Counted from the first letter of the stretch, positions 1-11,150 are shown. The stretch: 64,000 nt of DNA from Amaurobius ferox (GCA_951213105.1 OX578138.1:94671914-94735913), one strand, 5' to 3'. The notes: generated by a model not told the origin, from the sequence alone. Numbers and translations are program-made.

Positions 1-190
1 CAATCCAAAACTAATTGGGTGATATTATTTATTTATATTCCCAAAGGTCCTACAGACCGTCTGAACAACATACTAAAATTTCATTTTGATTAAGTCATTT
101 TTACGGCAGTTATCGTGCCAACGGACAGACAGAAAGACAGACAGATTGAACAAAGTCATAAAAACTTTTCAACTTTGTTGTAAAGTGTTA
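1..190 (+). mobile_element. Family C non-autonomous element, 3' end (cut by window edge)
   Basis: This matches the last part of the full family C copies at 594-1885 and 15698-16999. It shows the attgggtgatattat box, the gaccgtctgaacaaca box, an ACAG microsatellite near 122-147, and the terminal hairpin aacttttcaactttgttg / taaagtgtt ending near 190. The 5' part lies outside the window. Strand is given as reading toward the terminal hairpin. Confidence 0.75.
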
Positions 191-239
191 AAAATGCTGC
201 GAACCCCCCCAAAATTGCAAGAAAAGATTTTATGTTGAT

Positions 240-593
240 TTTATTGTGCATTAGGTGTGGAGATTAACTTAACCAGAAGGTGTCCGATTATGGTGTTAAA
301 AAGGGGCAGTTCTATGTGGTATGCCCCATGATATTGTCATGATGTGGGAGGTATATTTCCTCCTTAGTCAACAGTGCCAAATTGAAGCTGATTTATGCTC
401 GCATTACGCAAGAAATGTCGACGTATTGGACAGTTATCGGTGATCTTCTTTCCAATGATCGGCATTCATTTTAGCGACAAGACTGGTTTCACATCTACTT
501 TACAGTATTTCTGCAAACTAGCAGCAAAATTCAGCGTCCCTGCAGTTGTCCCTTTTGATCAGCCACTGTTCTGGAAAGCATCCTAGATAATAA
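240..593 (+). pseudogene. Orphan multicopy protein relic, upstream part
   Basis: Reading plus-strand frames from about 375 to 593 gives stretches such as LIYARITQEMSTYWTVIGDL and SATVLESILDNK, with stops and frame changes between them. I associate these, with the part at 1886-2770, with an uncharacterised multicopy protein found repeatedly in arthropod genomes. That association is from memory and unconfirmed. A 63-codon ORF starting at 395 is one of the surviving open frames. The gene stops abruptly where family C element 594-1885 begins and seems to resume after it, so it was probably split by that insertion. Function unknown. Positions 191-240 show nothing. Confidence 0.4.
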
Positions 594-1885
594 ACAAGAA
601 AGATCAATCATGCTTAAAACATTGATTATGAAACACTTTCCAACTTCAATGCAATTTTATTTAAAAAAGTCGAAAACGCAATACATTCCTCGGTAATATT
701 TTAAAACTTATCACAATATTTCATTGATTTATTATATTTGAAAACTTAAACCTTCATTGAAAAAAATGAACTTCATTCAAATGACGGCATTGAAATATAA
801 ATTGCCTGGTTTAAATATCTCTAAAATGCAATACATTCCACGGTAATATTTTTAAAACTATCATAATACTACGATAATTTATTATATTTGAAAACTTCAT
901 CGAAAACAAATGAAATAAATTCAAATGACGTCATAGAAAAAATAACACGCCTGGATCTCTCTATAAAAGCAGGATTTCATTCATAACTTTCTCCATTTCA
1001 TTCATCACAATACTATAATAATTTATTTTATTTAAAAATTAAGACCATGGAGCTACAATTCATAAACTTTATGCTTAAAGCTTCATCGAAAAAAATCGTC
1101 CTTCTGTTTATAAAATCAATTAATATTTCATTCATATCAGCCATGCAGACTCCATGGACTGAATTATTTTGTGTTAAAGAAATACAGTAGTTCTAATACA
1201 ACTCATTCTACATATTTTGCTGTTTACATTTTACATAGGTGAAAAATAGGCTTAGTTGTAGAAATAATCAAATTTGAATGAGAATTTAAACTCAAATATA
1301 TTGTCATTGTGTTGTTTTAGTATGTAGATGCACAGAATTTAGGCAAAAATAAAGTAGTTTTAGGACGGATGTAACACTCAATATGAATTAAAAAGAACTT
1401 TAAAAAATCACGATTTTGAAACAAGATGGATGCCATATATCATTTTGAAGTGGGTCATGTGATCGTTTCATATCATGGTCACGTGATCGTTTCATATAAG
1501 ATGTGTAATTATTATTTTAATTTTATTTAAAAAACTACTGAATATATTTCGCTGAATTTTTTTTTATATATTTTATGGAACAATTTGACTATTACCTAAA
1601 ATTTTCGAAGCAATTTGTGAATTTTAAATCCGCTTAAAAAATGTTTGAAAAATTAGGTCCCATAGGGCTCAATGTATTTCATTTTTTCAACCCGGGTTCA
1701 ATCCGAAACTAATTGGGTGATATTATTCATTTATATTCCCATAGGTCCAACAGACCGTCTGAACAACATACTAAAATTTCATTTTTATTGAGTCATTTTT
1801 ACGGCAGTTATCGTGCTAACGGACAGACAGACAGACAGAATGAACAAAGTCATAAACACTTTTCAACTTTGTTGTAAAGTGTTAA
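594..1885 (+). mobile_element. Family C non-autonomous element, full length
   Basis: About 1.29 kb with no coding capacity. The left end is aacaagaaagatcaatcatg followed by aacactttccaact. The right end is an ACAG microsatellite (about 1822-1838) and the hairpin aacacttttcaac...gttgtaaagtgtt. The left subterminal motif reappears as the first arm of the right hairpin. Copies lie at 1-190, 15698-16999 (-), 17172-18403, 32526-33528, 58795-59735 and 62690-63640. The layout resembles the mini-me/DINE-1 group of Helentron-associated elements (inference). It interrupts the orphan protein relic on both sides. Confidence 0.8.
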
Positions 1886-2770
1886 CAAGGTTCCTAAAGA
1901 TAGCCCGATAAGAGGTGTTGTATTTTAACTAGGGAGTGTCCATACATTGATGAACCTGTTGGGTGCTATTAGTACATTACTAGATAGAAGTGGCATTTCA
2001 CACATTTTAGAGATGATATATGGTGAAAACACAGTGTTACATATGCTAAGAGGTAAAGCTGTCCAACGGCCCATTCATGAGTATTTTGCTGGGAAATTAA
2101 TGGCTTACAAAATCGATTGCAGCTAAAATTATTAAAAGCAATCCATAATTCGGCAACCTTCTGCAGAAACTCGAGGAACTTTATACTTGTATGGAGACTG
2201 GTACTGTTGATTTGAATACTGTACTTTAGCCTGAATGATTTGAAACGATTAGGAAAACACTACGCGTTCGAGAAGGAAGGAATCATACAATGATCTAAAA
2301 ACGAATAAACTGGTTGAACAAGCATACAATGCTACAAACAGTCAGATAGTTTCTAGAACTCTAGAGCATGGTCCTTTCGACATGCTTCTAGACTCTAAAT
2401 CTGAGGGCTTACCCATGTCTGCTGCTGAAATGCACGCAAATTATCTAAAATCTGCGTATCTTAACCTGCAGAACATGAAGTTGTCAGAATCTGAACGTTC
2501 TGAAGTGTTCCATAAATTCAAGAAAGGATTCCCTTTCATAAGGCGTAGCAATCAGTACTGGGCCGGCCTTGGATCTGACTTAGTGATTTAGCAAACTCTT
2601 ATTCGACCCCTCGAGACAAATGGTGGATTAACCAAAAGAAGTGACATGACTGAACAAGCAGCCGTATGGATAGCGTCTGCTCTCGTTTGTTTGTTGTACA
2701 ATTACGCCATACAGGACTTCACCAATACGACGTAAACAGCAAATGAACAACACACGAAAACGACTCCCTC
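1886..2770 (+). pseudogene. Orphan multicopy protein relic, downstream part
   Basis: A coding relic in several frames. One segment from about 1949 reads LMNLLGAISTLLDRSGISHI and continues with LEMIYGENTVLHMLRGKAVQ. The longest open piece, 2382-2591, contains NYLKSAYLNLQNM and FHKFKKGF, then the striking block RRSNQYWAGLGSDLVI. A stop (TAG) follows where the family would have Glu, after which the frame continues as QTLIRPLETNGGLTKRSDMT. I recall this pattern from an uncharacterised protein repeated in many arthropod and cnidarian genomes; no biochemical role is known to me. Several frameshifts and stops make it non-functional. Confidence 0.5.
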
Positions 2771-3139
2771 ACGAATGGAGAAAGACAAAAAAAAACTTGG
2801 TAAAACCTCGAATCTTGAAAAATACTCTCAAGAAACGAACTTACGAAACATTATCACAAGGACCAATGCTCATAAGAACGTAAATTTTCAATGTAAGCAA
2901 CATCATAGATAAAGAAATAAAAATATAATCACTTTTTGAGTATACATATAACCGTAAGTCAATTCGTTAGCATCCGTTCAAGGTGTTAATGTTAGTAAGG
3001 GATAGATCCTCTAGAGCAGCCATACTCAACATTTTTTCTCGAGCAAAATACACATGCCAGCTATTTCACACTGGCCGCAACATAAGGATTAATGGAAAAA
3101 CGTAAATAAGTCCAAGTATTTATTTTTCAAGGAATAAAA
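2771..3139. other. AT-rich spacer, no gene seen
   Basis: No supported ORF. It lies between the orphan relic and the hAT stop codon and probably includes the 3' non-coding part of the hAT element. No terminal repeat could be fixed. Confidence 0.5.
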
Positions 3140-4735
3140 CTAATGAGACAGTTGATATTGTGAACCATTTTTAACAAGCTTATTTAGATCAGGCTTGTAA
3201 CTGCTACATACTGGTCTTAAAATGTCATCCAGATGAGAATCAGTAAGCCTGTTTGTATATAAATTTTTTGCCTATTTCATTCTTGAGTAAGCAGATTAAT
3301 AAAGATACGTTGATACGAACAACGTGAGTAAAATTTGGGCACAATTTTGTACAGTCCTATATTTTTCGGACATTATTTTTCAAAATTCGGCGTACTTCTT
3401 TTCCTCCCTTTTTTCCTTTAAAAATAACTTCCAGGTGTGTATTGTTTTTCATGTCAATAAATTCGTCAAATAGCTCTTGATAAATTCGTCAAACAGCTCT
3501 AGACATTGAAGACCATGAACGTCAATGCCTGAAAAGGGGTATCGAACTGTTTGGGATAGGGTATGTTAAATACTTTTCTTTTTAAGTGGTTCTTTGTTTT
3601 GAATTGACGCTGTCCCACCCTTAAGCTAAAGATTAAGCTTCTTTGTAATGTCACACAGAAAAGCTAGAATACACCACCATCCATCATGTTGCAGTTCACT
3701 GTAAATTTTATTGTTTTGCTGTATAATCAGCATTATTTCTTGTCGCAAGGAAAATAAAACATTTGCAAAACTTTTCCTCTGCTAAGCCAATGCACCGAAG
3801 TATGTAAAAGAACGTCGCTATATTCACTACCCACTTCGTCCAAAAGGACTTTTAAATTTTCTGTGGTTCATTTCTCGTGCACGGATATAATTCACTATAT
3901 TTTTGACAGTTTTCGTCACAGTTTCTATTTCGGGATTACCAATACATGCAGCCAAGTTTTCCTGGTGAATAATGCAATGAAATGCTATTAGATTTGTCAA
4001 ATTATATTTCTGTTTCAGTAAGGAAATACATCAATTTTGGATCCATTTATTGAAGGACAGCCATCGGTACACACACAAACTAATTTTTTTATATCTATCT
4101 TGTTCTGCTCAAGAAAAGTGCAAATAATATCGAGATAATATGTGTCTCTGGTTCGGCCATTCATTGGAAGAAATTTCAATAAATCTTCACGAATTGACTT
4201 CTGTTCACTACAATATCTTACAAAAACCAAGCATTGTGATGTTGCTAAAATATCCGTGCTGGAATCAAAAGTCAAACTGAAAAACATGCAGTTTGTCAAG
4301 TCTTTAATTATATTATTGCAAATATGTTTTGCGATATCTCCAATACGTCTAACACAGGTAGAATATGAGAGCTGTATTTTTTTTTCCGAAATTATTTGAT
4401 TTTTGTTACTAAATTTATCAAACAGTACATTAGAAGCACTTACGAAACATTCACAATTTCTGCATCAGTAATCGGTTTCGTATGTTTATCAAGTATATAA
4501 CAAATTTCAAACGATGCCTTTGTTACCACTACATCTTGTGACGATTGGTGTGTGCGATTTGTGTTTAATGGTAAAATGACGAGCAATATTATCTTTTTTA
4601 ATATAACACTTTTACGACAGATCAAACAAGTTGCTGAACAATGTTTGCTTTGCACTACAAAATAGTCAGCTTCCCAATCGTCTTGAAACAATCTATTTTC
4701 GTCGGATATTTTTCGTTTGTATTCAGAATACACCC
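3140..4735 (-). pseudogene. hAT-family transposase relic (BED finger / ZBED-like)
   Basis: Read on the minus strand, this follows the order of a cut-and-paste hAT transposase of the ZBED8/FAM200/SCAND3-like type. The N-terminus has KRKISDENRLFQDDWEADYF then CLICRKSV, the two-cysteine half of a BED finger (about 4640-4725). The catalytic-domain block FSLTFDSSTDILATSQCLVF and VCTDGCPSINGS lies at 4015-4299. DVLLHTSVHWLSRGKVL lies near 3780-3850. The C-terminus LTDSHLDDILRPVCSSYKPD ends at a stop at 3140-3142. Stops and frameshifts separate these blocks, and the region between 3650 and 3290 is badly degraded. It is a fossil with no intact frame longer than about 130 codons. Confidence 0.8.
3535..3650 (+). 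repeat. Left arm of a ~115-bp imperfect inverted repeat inside the hAT relic
   Basis: Contains gtttgggatagggtatgt and, further in, gctgtcccacccttaag. Both reappear in reverse complement in the same order at 4740-4862. The arm sits in a part of the relic where coding similarity is lost. Confidence 0.65.
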
Positions 4736-4739
4736 CTAA

Positions 4740-4862
4740 TACGGTGGATAGAAAGAAAATATTAACATTTTGCTTACGGGTGGGACAGGGCCAATCCCAC
4801 ATGAAGAACCTCTCGAAAAGACAGATATTTGACATACCCTATCCCAAACAATACGATCCCCA
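4740..4862 (-). repeat. Right arm of the inverted repeat, just upstream of the hAT start
   Basis: Contains cttacgggtgggacagg and acataccctatcccaaac, matching the arm at 3535-3650 in reverse complement. It overlaps the 5' leader side of the hAT relic. Confidence 0.65.
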
Positions 4863-4939
4863 TTTGCAAGCATTGGCGTCCATGGACGCATTCGAATGCA
4901 TTTGCCACAATCCATGCATTCTGTATTAAGGGATACTAG

Positions 4940-5590
4940 ACAGAGACGATTGCCAGAAGGTGGAATTAATTAATGACGTTCATTAAGACGCATACCACTA
5001 ACCTCTCAACGTAGACAAAGCCATCTGGATTAGGGTCGAACTCAGTTAGCTTCGACAATGTTCGAGTTGAAGCATATTATCTTCAGAGAAAAATCTTGCT
5101 TCTCTCTCAATGCTGATGATTGCTTCATACGTTTGTGGAGGAAAACTGGACATCGTTCCGATCCCGTATTTATTCTAGAGTAGCACACAGCCATCATACG
5201 TGGAGTATCAGTCTGGGGATCCATTTCATGGGAGCGCCGATCTCCTCTAGTTGTGCTGTAAGTCAATTTGGCGCCTTACTTGAACGTTGACGGTATTCTG
5301 TAGACAATTGATCTGCCTATACTGTCAAGCCATGCATGTACAATTTACCAAAAAGACAACGCTCAACCACATATTGCACGACTTTCTCACTAAAGTCTTC
5401 AAGGATTTAATACCATACCATGGCCATTAAGGGAACCAGACTTATCTCTAATAGAATACATTATTTGGAATGACAATTGAAGCCTTTTTTGAGTACCACT
5501 GACCAGATGCAACATTTGTGGCAAAATCTTACATGGAGGGACAAAAACAACTTAATTGACTCTATGCCGTACCAAATATCGGCTTATAAA
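4940..5590 (+). pseudogene. Tc1/mariner transposase relic #1
   Basis: The plus-strand frames recover the C-terminal two thirds of a Tc1-like DDE transposase. IPLTSQRRQSHLD lies near 4990-5030. SLNADDCFIRLWRKTGHR lies near 5110-5155. The VSVWGSISWERRSPLVVL block lies near 5203-5257. The second catalytic region degraded from QQDNARPH reads YQKDNAQPHIARLS near 5348-5390. Then come PLREPDLSLIEYI and SMPYQISAL near 5560-5590. At least three stops or frameshifts break it. The N-terminal DNA-binding domain is missing or unrecognisable. It starts just after the hAT relic. Tc1 elements move by cutting and pasting at TA sites; this copy cannot. Confidence 0.75.
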
Positions 5591-6229
5591 ATTGCCAGGG
5601 ATAGATATACCACTTACTAAAATGCAATCTTATTGTTGCCACCTTTTCTTAATCATTTTCTTTTTGCTCCCAAATTTTAATCATTTGCATATCAAAAATA
5701 ATGCAAAGCAAAAGTGGGCACACACCTTAGATAGCGAAAGCTAAAACAACACGAGATCGGAAAACCAAATAATGTCATACTATCAAGCAATAGCAAGAGA
5801 CAGCATATGATAACGGCAGGAGTGAGCTGCTATCATTACTTTCTATTCGAAGACAAAGATTAAAAAATATGATGTAGAGTTTGACACAGAAAGAGTTTTA
5901 TCTGATGATGTAGCAGGATTTTACCTTGTATCGAATACCGAATGGTTTGTCTTTTAAATATGGTTAAACAATCTAGCAGTACTTAAGATGAACCAGATAA
6001 CTTATACATAGATTATTTTTTTCGCTATTATTTAATCTATACTCTTGTTTGTGAAATTTACAACATCATGAAAGAATTATTAGAATTGAATACAATTTAT
6101 TCTACAAACGACCTGTATTGATACAAATAATTAACTGATACAAACGATTAACTTGATTAATTGATACAACGATTAATTGAAACAAACGATTAAATTTACA
6201 AACCAAAAATCAGTATTACATGTCGAAAA
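5591..6229. other. AT-rich spacer, Tc1 flanks
   Basis: No gene. The repeated word gataca(a)acgattaa near 6117-6195 lies just beyond the 3' end of the minus-strand Tc1 relic and is probably its subterminal region. Confidence 0.4.
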
Positions 6230-6560
6230 TCAGTATTTGGTGAAGCCACCACACGCTGCAATAAATGCTTCTTTACGACGTGGTATCGAATCAAACATAT
6301 TTTTACATTGTACCTGAGGAAAAGCATACTACGTACATTTTTCTATTGGAATCCAAATTTCAGCTGTATTAGCTACGGGACGAGCGTTAGGAGCTAGACG
6401 CTGACCGAAGAAATCCCAGACATTCTCAATTGATGCCATATCCGGTGGATATGCAGGCCAAGGAAGAAGCTGTATCTGTTGTGCTGAAAAAGTCCTGAAC
6501 ATTCCTAGCAACATGTGGACGGGCATTGTCCTGTTGAAATACAGCTCCAGGAAAGCGTTG

Positions 6561-6844
6561 TTGTTGTTGAGACCCAGACCGTCCGACCTACCGGAAAGGT
6601 GTAAGGTAACTGTTTGGCCGGCCGGGAAGTGCCACCCAATTTGGACCGGAACCCAGTGGGGGAGGCATAAACAGGGACCGTACCCTCCTTCCCCTACCAC
6701 CAACCTCTCGGAAGGACTTACGGACCCACATGTATAACGTGATCGTACTCCGCGTGAACACGGCGGCAGTTTTGGCAGTGGCTGGAATCGAACCCGGGCC
6801 TACCGAGTGCAACTCCAGCGCGCTAACCAATGGGCTACCGCGCC
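6561..6844 (-). mobile_element. tRNA-headed SINE (CAACAA-tailed), full length
   Basis: Read on the minus strand: a tRNA-like head with an A-box-like region (tagcccattggttagcgcg) and a good B box (gggttcgattcc), then a conserved body (ctgccgccgtgttcacgcgg, ccttccgagaggttggtgg, cccccactgggttccggtc), and a tail gtctgggtctcaacaacaa. The insertion is flanked by the perfect 14-bp duplication ccaggaaagcgttg at 6547-6560 and 6845-6858. This shows retrotransposition by target-primed reverse transcription into the Tc1 transposase relic. Related copies lie at 51661-52049, 54766-55115 and 60673-60969, with fragments elsewhere. Confidence 0.92.
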
Positions 6845-7461
6845 CCAGGAAAGCGTTGTAGAAAAGTTATGAGTTCAAGCTCTAGAACTTCTCAACTTAT
6901 CTGATGCACAGGTTTCTGTTGAAATTACTCACAATACTTAGCAGTTGACATCGTCCAAGATACGCAATAGCGCCCCAGACCGTAACGATTGGCGTTCGTC
7001 CAGTATGACGTTGGATAACGTTATACTGGACGTTGGATAACGCACTTCGGAAGCCTTAGTTCACCGCTAAAGTATATAAGGTACATGAGGCTATCACTGT
7101 ACCACAAATTAAAACGGGATGCATCGGAAAAGACGACATTTTGCCAATCGTCACGCCAGTGTCTATGTTGCTCTGTCCATTATAACCGCAGGCATCGATG
7201 GCTTCGTCGCGTCAGGGAAATCCTGTACAAAGGAACTCTTGCACGCAGTCCACGGTGCAGCAGACCCCAACGATATGTTGGAGCAAACGAAGACAGAGCT
7301 GTAGCAGGGCTCCGAAGTTCTGCCAACTGTGGAGATGAAGCTGTACGGCCCAACACTGCCATGCGGATGAGGTGTCTATCACCACGTGTTGATGTAATAC
7401 ATCGTCATCCACTGCCGGATTTGCAACTCTTCCGGTTCTCCTCAGTCCAGTGCTTCCACAC

Positions 7462-7493
7462 GAGCTCAGTGTCACTGTCGTGACACTGAGCTC
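7462..7493. repeat. Perfect palindrome, 14-bp arms, 4-nt loop
   Basis: gagctcagtgtcac at 7462-7475, the loop tgtc, then its exact reverse complement at 7480-7493. It lies in the degraded helix-turn-helix part of Tc1 relic #2. Confidence 0.9.
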
Positions 7494-7608
7494 CATAGGA
7501 GCTACTATTACACGATAAGAAAACCCGTTTAACGAAAGCCGATCATTCGTTTCCGTTCAAACTCCGTAACTTGCTCATAAGACGCCCTCTCTGTCGTCGT
7601 AGAGGCAT

Positions 7609-7888
7609 AGTGAGTTCTCATGAAACGTTTACCGCTGGCAGACAACCATGGACTATTTTAAACGTCCCGCTACAGCTCTCTATTTCTACGGCTAAAACAA
7701 CGGTTCAGAGGGAGCTGCTCAGCCCAAGCATGCGCGATGAATCTAAAATTCTAGTCATTTGCATAGGATACCCTAATTTGCATTTTCTATAAGCTTCAGC
7801 TCAATTACGTGATTCCTTCATGGTGTTATAATGTTTACAAACATGAGTTTGAAAAACAATTATAAAATGTATTTAAAACTACCCCAAT
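7609..7888. other. Tc1 relic #2 leader region and spacer
   Basis: No gene. This is the presumed 5' flank of the minus-strand Tc1 relic #2, followed by AT-rich DNA up to the TIR of the next element. The 73-codon ORF here reads antisense to the transposase leader and is not supported. Confidence 0.4.
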
Positions 7889-9347
7889 ATACACTGTTTT
7901 GCAAAAAAAAAAAAAAAAACGAAGCACCCCTAAAAAATAATCCAATCATTTCGAAATTTTTCATGCGAATTATTTTATAACAAGTATGCAAATGATTAAA
8001 TTTGCAAGGCCAATGAGTGTTAATTTTGGTCATAGCTCGCGTTTCTGTTGCGCAACTAGCATCCTATAACACAGGATAAAAATGTGAATGGTTTATCTTT
8101 GCTCGTTATCGGCGTTGCAGTTCCGTGGAAACACAAGCAGTAATGCGGTTACGACGTTGTTGAAGACCTTATAAGCAATTATACGAGGTCGAACGGGATC
8201 ATATAGTCGGGATGCGTGAAGCTGGCTAGTCATACCTGCACCGAGTCCGCCACCTGCACCGAATGGACGCTGCTGAGAAAAGGTGCTGGCAGCAGTTGCT
8301 GCAAGGAACTCATCGGCGGAATGAAGGCCAAGGGGCACGAATGCGAGGCAAGATCGGATGAATGTGTAACAGGCCCGAGCTAGCCCAACGGCATCATCGT
8401 CTGCCATCCAATGTGCTACAGCCTCTTGCATACCACCCTTGGTACCGTCCACCATCTCACGGTCCTTGGCTGAGGTGAGGTTACTCTCACGCAGGTTTTA
8501 AGACGTCTTCTCATAACCCCACAACATCGACAGAGTTGTCTGGAGTGGTGTCATTGTCGAGCATCATGGCTGCCAGCAGACTGGCGTCGCATAGCGTTCA
8601 GCGATGAATCACACTTCAGTCTTCCAGCAGATGACCATTGGGTGCGTGTGTAAAGGCGCCAGGGTCAGTGGTCCCAATCAGTCTTTGTTTTACATTACCC
8701 CTGGTGTGATGGTGCGGGCTGCTATCTCATACGACAGCCGGTCGCCCCTAGTCATCTTGCTCAACCATAGTCATCAACCTTGCTCAACCTAGTCATCTTG
8801 CTCAACCCACTTTAACTGCTCAACCATATGTTGATGAAATCCTGCGGCCGTTGCCGTTACCTTTAATGGCATGTCATTCTGGGACCATTTTCTAACAAGA
8901 TAATGACACGCCACATACGGTTCACATATCTGTGGACTGTATCCGTGCTATTGATACTGTTCCCTGGCAACAAGATCACCAGACCTTTCGCCAATCGGGA
9001 AGGTATGAGACATGCTAGGACCCAAGATTCAGGCCCCCCGAAATGTAGCAGATCTGGAGCAACAATTGAAAAATGCCTGGCAGAATGTATCCCAGGATGA
9101 CAATAGTAAATTTTATCACTCCTTACTTAGACGTATACAAGCATGCATTGCCTCCAAGGAGGTTTCACCGATTACTGATTTGAAAATTCAATGTGCAATT
9201 GTTAGCCATTTATGGGTCCTGCGGCCATGATTTTGTAATCATTTCATTACCTTTGTATGACATGTACGCATATTTAATTTCAATAAAAACAGCTACTTTC
9301 TTCATGGTGCTTCGTTTTTTTTTGTTTTTTTTTCAAAAGAGTGTATA
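7889..9347 (+). mobile_element. Tc1/mariner element #3 with both terminal repeats
   Basis: The left end tatacactgttttgc-A(n)-cgaagcacc and the right end ggtgcttcg-T(n)-caaaagagtgtata form an inverted repeat of about 40 bp ending in TA. Total length about 1.46 kb, normal for a Tc1. The sister copy at 18485-19868 shares the subterminal sequence gcaaatgattaaatttgcaa. Confidence 0.85.
8136..9178 (+). pseudogene. Transposase relic of Tc1 element #3
   Basis: The start MRLRRC aligns with the N-terminus of the copy at 18694. RIAFSDESHFSLPADDHW (the catalytic SDESHF block) lies near 8588-8645. YVDEILRPLPLPLMA lies near 8828-8872. The degraded QQDNARPHT-like region reads QDNDTPHTVHIS near 8900-8930. 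The C-terminus IQAPRNVADLEQQLKNAWQN lies near 9024-9083, and GGFTDY-stop ends at 9178. Stops and indels, including a small local duplication of gctcaacc near 8760-8825, destroy the frame. The family is a DDE transposase cutting at TA. Confidence 0.85.
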
Positions 9348-10600
9348 CACAAAAATGTTACTTTAAAAATTAATCACGTTTTCGAAATTTAAAAGTGTTA
9401 AATAATTATAATCGTTTTTATATTCAAACATGGAACATCAATCTTTCATAAATCCTTAAATATTTTCGCGCAGTAAAAACTACGAAATATATGCAAGAGT
9501 TTCCCATTTGCAAACAGATTCTTATTTTTGAAAACTTATTGTATCTCGTTAAATTCGAATCCAAAAGTAAGCAGCTATTCACTAGAATTTATAAATTCCT
9601 TCTTAACAAGAAAGAAATGCAAAATCGAAGTCTTCCAATACGTGTATTCATCGCATGTTGTTTTATAGTGTATATTTTACTTAAGTTCCTACAAGTTTGA
9701 AGTAAAATTGGATAATAAATCATGCAGAATGCTTTTATACCAAACAATTTTTCCTTTCGTTTTTTGCAATTCTTAGAGTTCCATTTTTTTAACTGATTGA
9801 TGTAAAAGACATGAATATACACTGTTTAAAATTCAGAGTACAGCACTAAGAATCACTTGTTTTATTTGTCTGATAATTTGCATATTCACAGTGGTGAACG
9901 TCACGGTGATGTATGCAAATGAATTGGACAGGATAGCAATTCCACAGACGAGGCATAGCTAAGATAAGGCAAAACCTGGTGACTTGTGATTTGAGCGATT
10001 CAATAATTTTTATCGCAAACCTTTCTTAGGAAAGCAAATTTTAAATAAAAATTGTTCCTGAACGGCGATGAAATTGTTCAGAATCCTTGAATCCTTGTTC
10101 GCAAGGAATACAATTAGCTAAGGGGTCAAATGGACATAAAGAAAAACATGTCGGCCAGGACAGCAAGACGGTCCTATGATGTATCCAGGTATTTATTGAG
10201 AAAAAAGACCCAAGGTTGAGAGAAAATAAAACACGGACTGAAATTAGATGGACAGAGAAAATGCCCATGTTTTAAAGAATTAGTCGATTTCGGGAGATAG
10301 AAATCAACTACCCATTTAAAAAATTATTTGGTAAGAGTATGCATCCTCACAAAAAAAGTAAAATAAAAAAGATAATTAGTCAATGTATTGATGGTTTATT
10401 TTGATCGATAAATCCCAGCTACTTCTACAGATACTCTATCGGCTACCATACAAGTGATGATACCTGCTATTAATCAACCCCATATCCGCAGAACGATTTC
10501 CTATAACATTCTGATATAGGGTTGCGTGCGCCTTGTCTATTGTGCTGATTACCACTAACATCGAATTAACGTTGAAAGTGCTTAGATTGTCTTCAGTGAT
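9348..10600. other. AT-rich region, no gene seen
   Basis: No transposase, repeat family or coding signal is recognised. Short ORFs of 65-80 codons have low-complexity AT-rich composition. Confidence 0.4.
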
Positions 10601-11150
10601 TGTCGGTTGTTTTATTCTTATATTGTCGTCAAATAGTCTGCTGTGACGAATTTCGTATAATCCAAAGCTCCGCCGATAGCGGGAACTCTTACGAAGGCTA
10701 AGCCAGGGGGCCCTATGCCGAACATGGCGGACTTAATTTTTTTACAAGGATCTGCACATGTGATGTCACGGGAATAGGAAACGCTCGCAGTTTGTTCTCG
10801 GGCTCTTTGAAGAGACCGATAATATCTGTAGACGTCACCGAAGACAGTGTGCACAAAGCAATTAAAATTTTCTGAGCAGTTTGTTTACGTCTGAATATTG
10901 TCATTTTAAAATTAGCAAACAATTTTAATTGTAATAATGGGAAAACATGCTGTGTTTTGGCAGCGACACTCAAAGTCCTTGCTGGTCCCTGGCGTCACGA
11001 ATGACGAAATGTTAAGCTCACCAATGTCAGGCTGAAAACGTTTTGATTGGCTGTCTGAATGATCGCCGAATCTTATATTACAGAACCTTAGGCAAAACGT
11101 TGAATGGGACATTCCATCCAAATACATGTTACGGCTCACAGACTGAGCTG
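10601..11150. other. GC-richer island, unrecognised
   Basis: This stretch stands out from its surroundings by composition. It includes ctccgccgatagcgggaact and gggggccctatgccgaac around 10665-10725. On the minus strand a short ORF from 10725 reads MFGIGPPGLAFVRVPAIGGA and stops at 10618 just before AATAAA-like sequence. I do not recognise the product. It may be a fragment of a host exon or an unclassified element. Confidence 0.3.

Larger units (their letters stand above)
6230..7608 (-). pseudogene. Tc1/mariner transposase relic #2, split by a SINE
   Basis: On the minus strand the start MPLRRQRGRL lies at 7608 and the end GGFTKY-stop at 6230-6232, so both termini of the ORF survive. Other blocks are WKHWTEENRKSCKSGSG near 7410-7455, LHRGLRARVPLYRISLTRRS near 7200-7260, NVVFSDASRFNLWYSD near 7090-7140, and FSAQQIQLLPWPAYPPDMAS near 6430-6490, followed by IENVWDFFGQRLAP. 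The order matches a full Tc1-like DDE transposase. Frameshifts and stops occur in the N-terminal and middle parts. The coding frame is physically cut by a SINE at 6561-6844. A 14-bp-arm palindrome sits at 7462-7493. Confidence 0.85.

Noticed and set aside
9491..9822. Small genes at 9491-9700 (+) or 9589-9822 (-)
   Set aside because: Overlapping chance frames in AT-rich DNA with no motif or conservation evidence.
10618..10740. RRM (SR-protein) fragment suggested by PPGLAFV
   Set aside because: Only about seven residues resemble the RNP1 region; the flanking residues do not fit.
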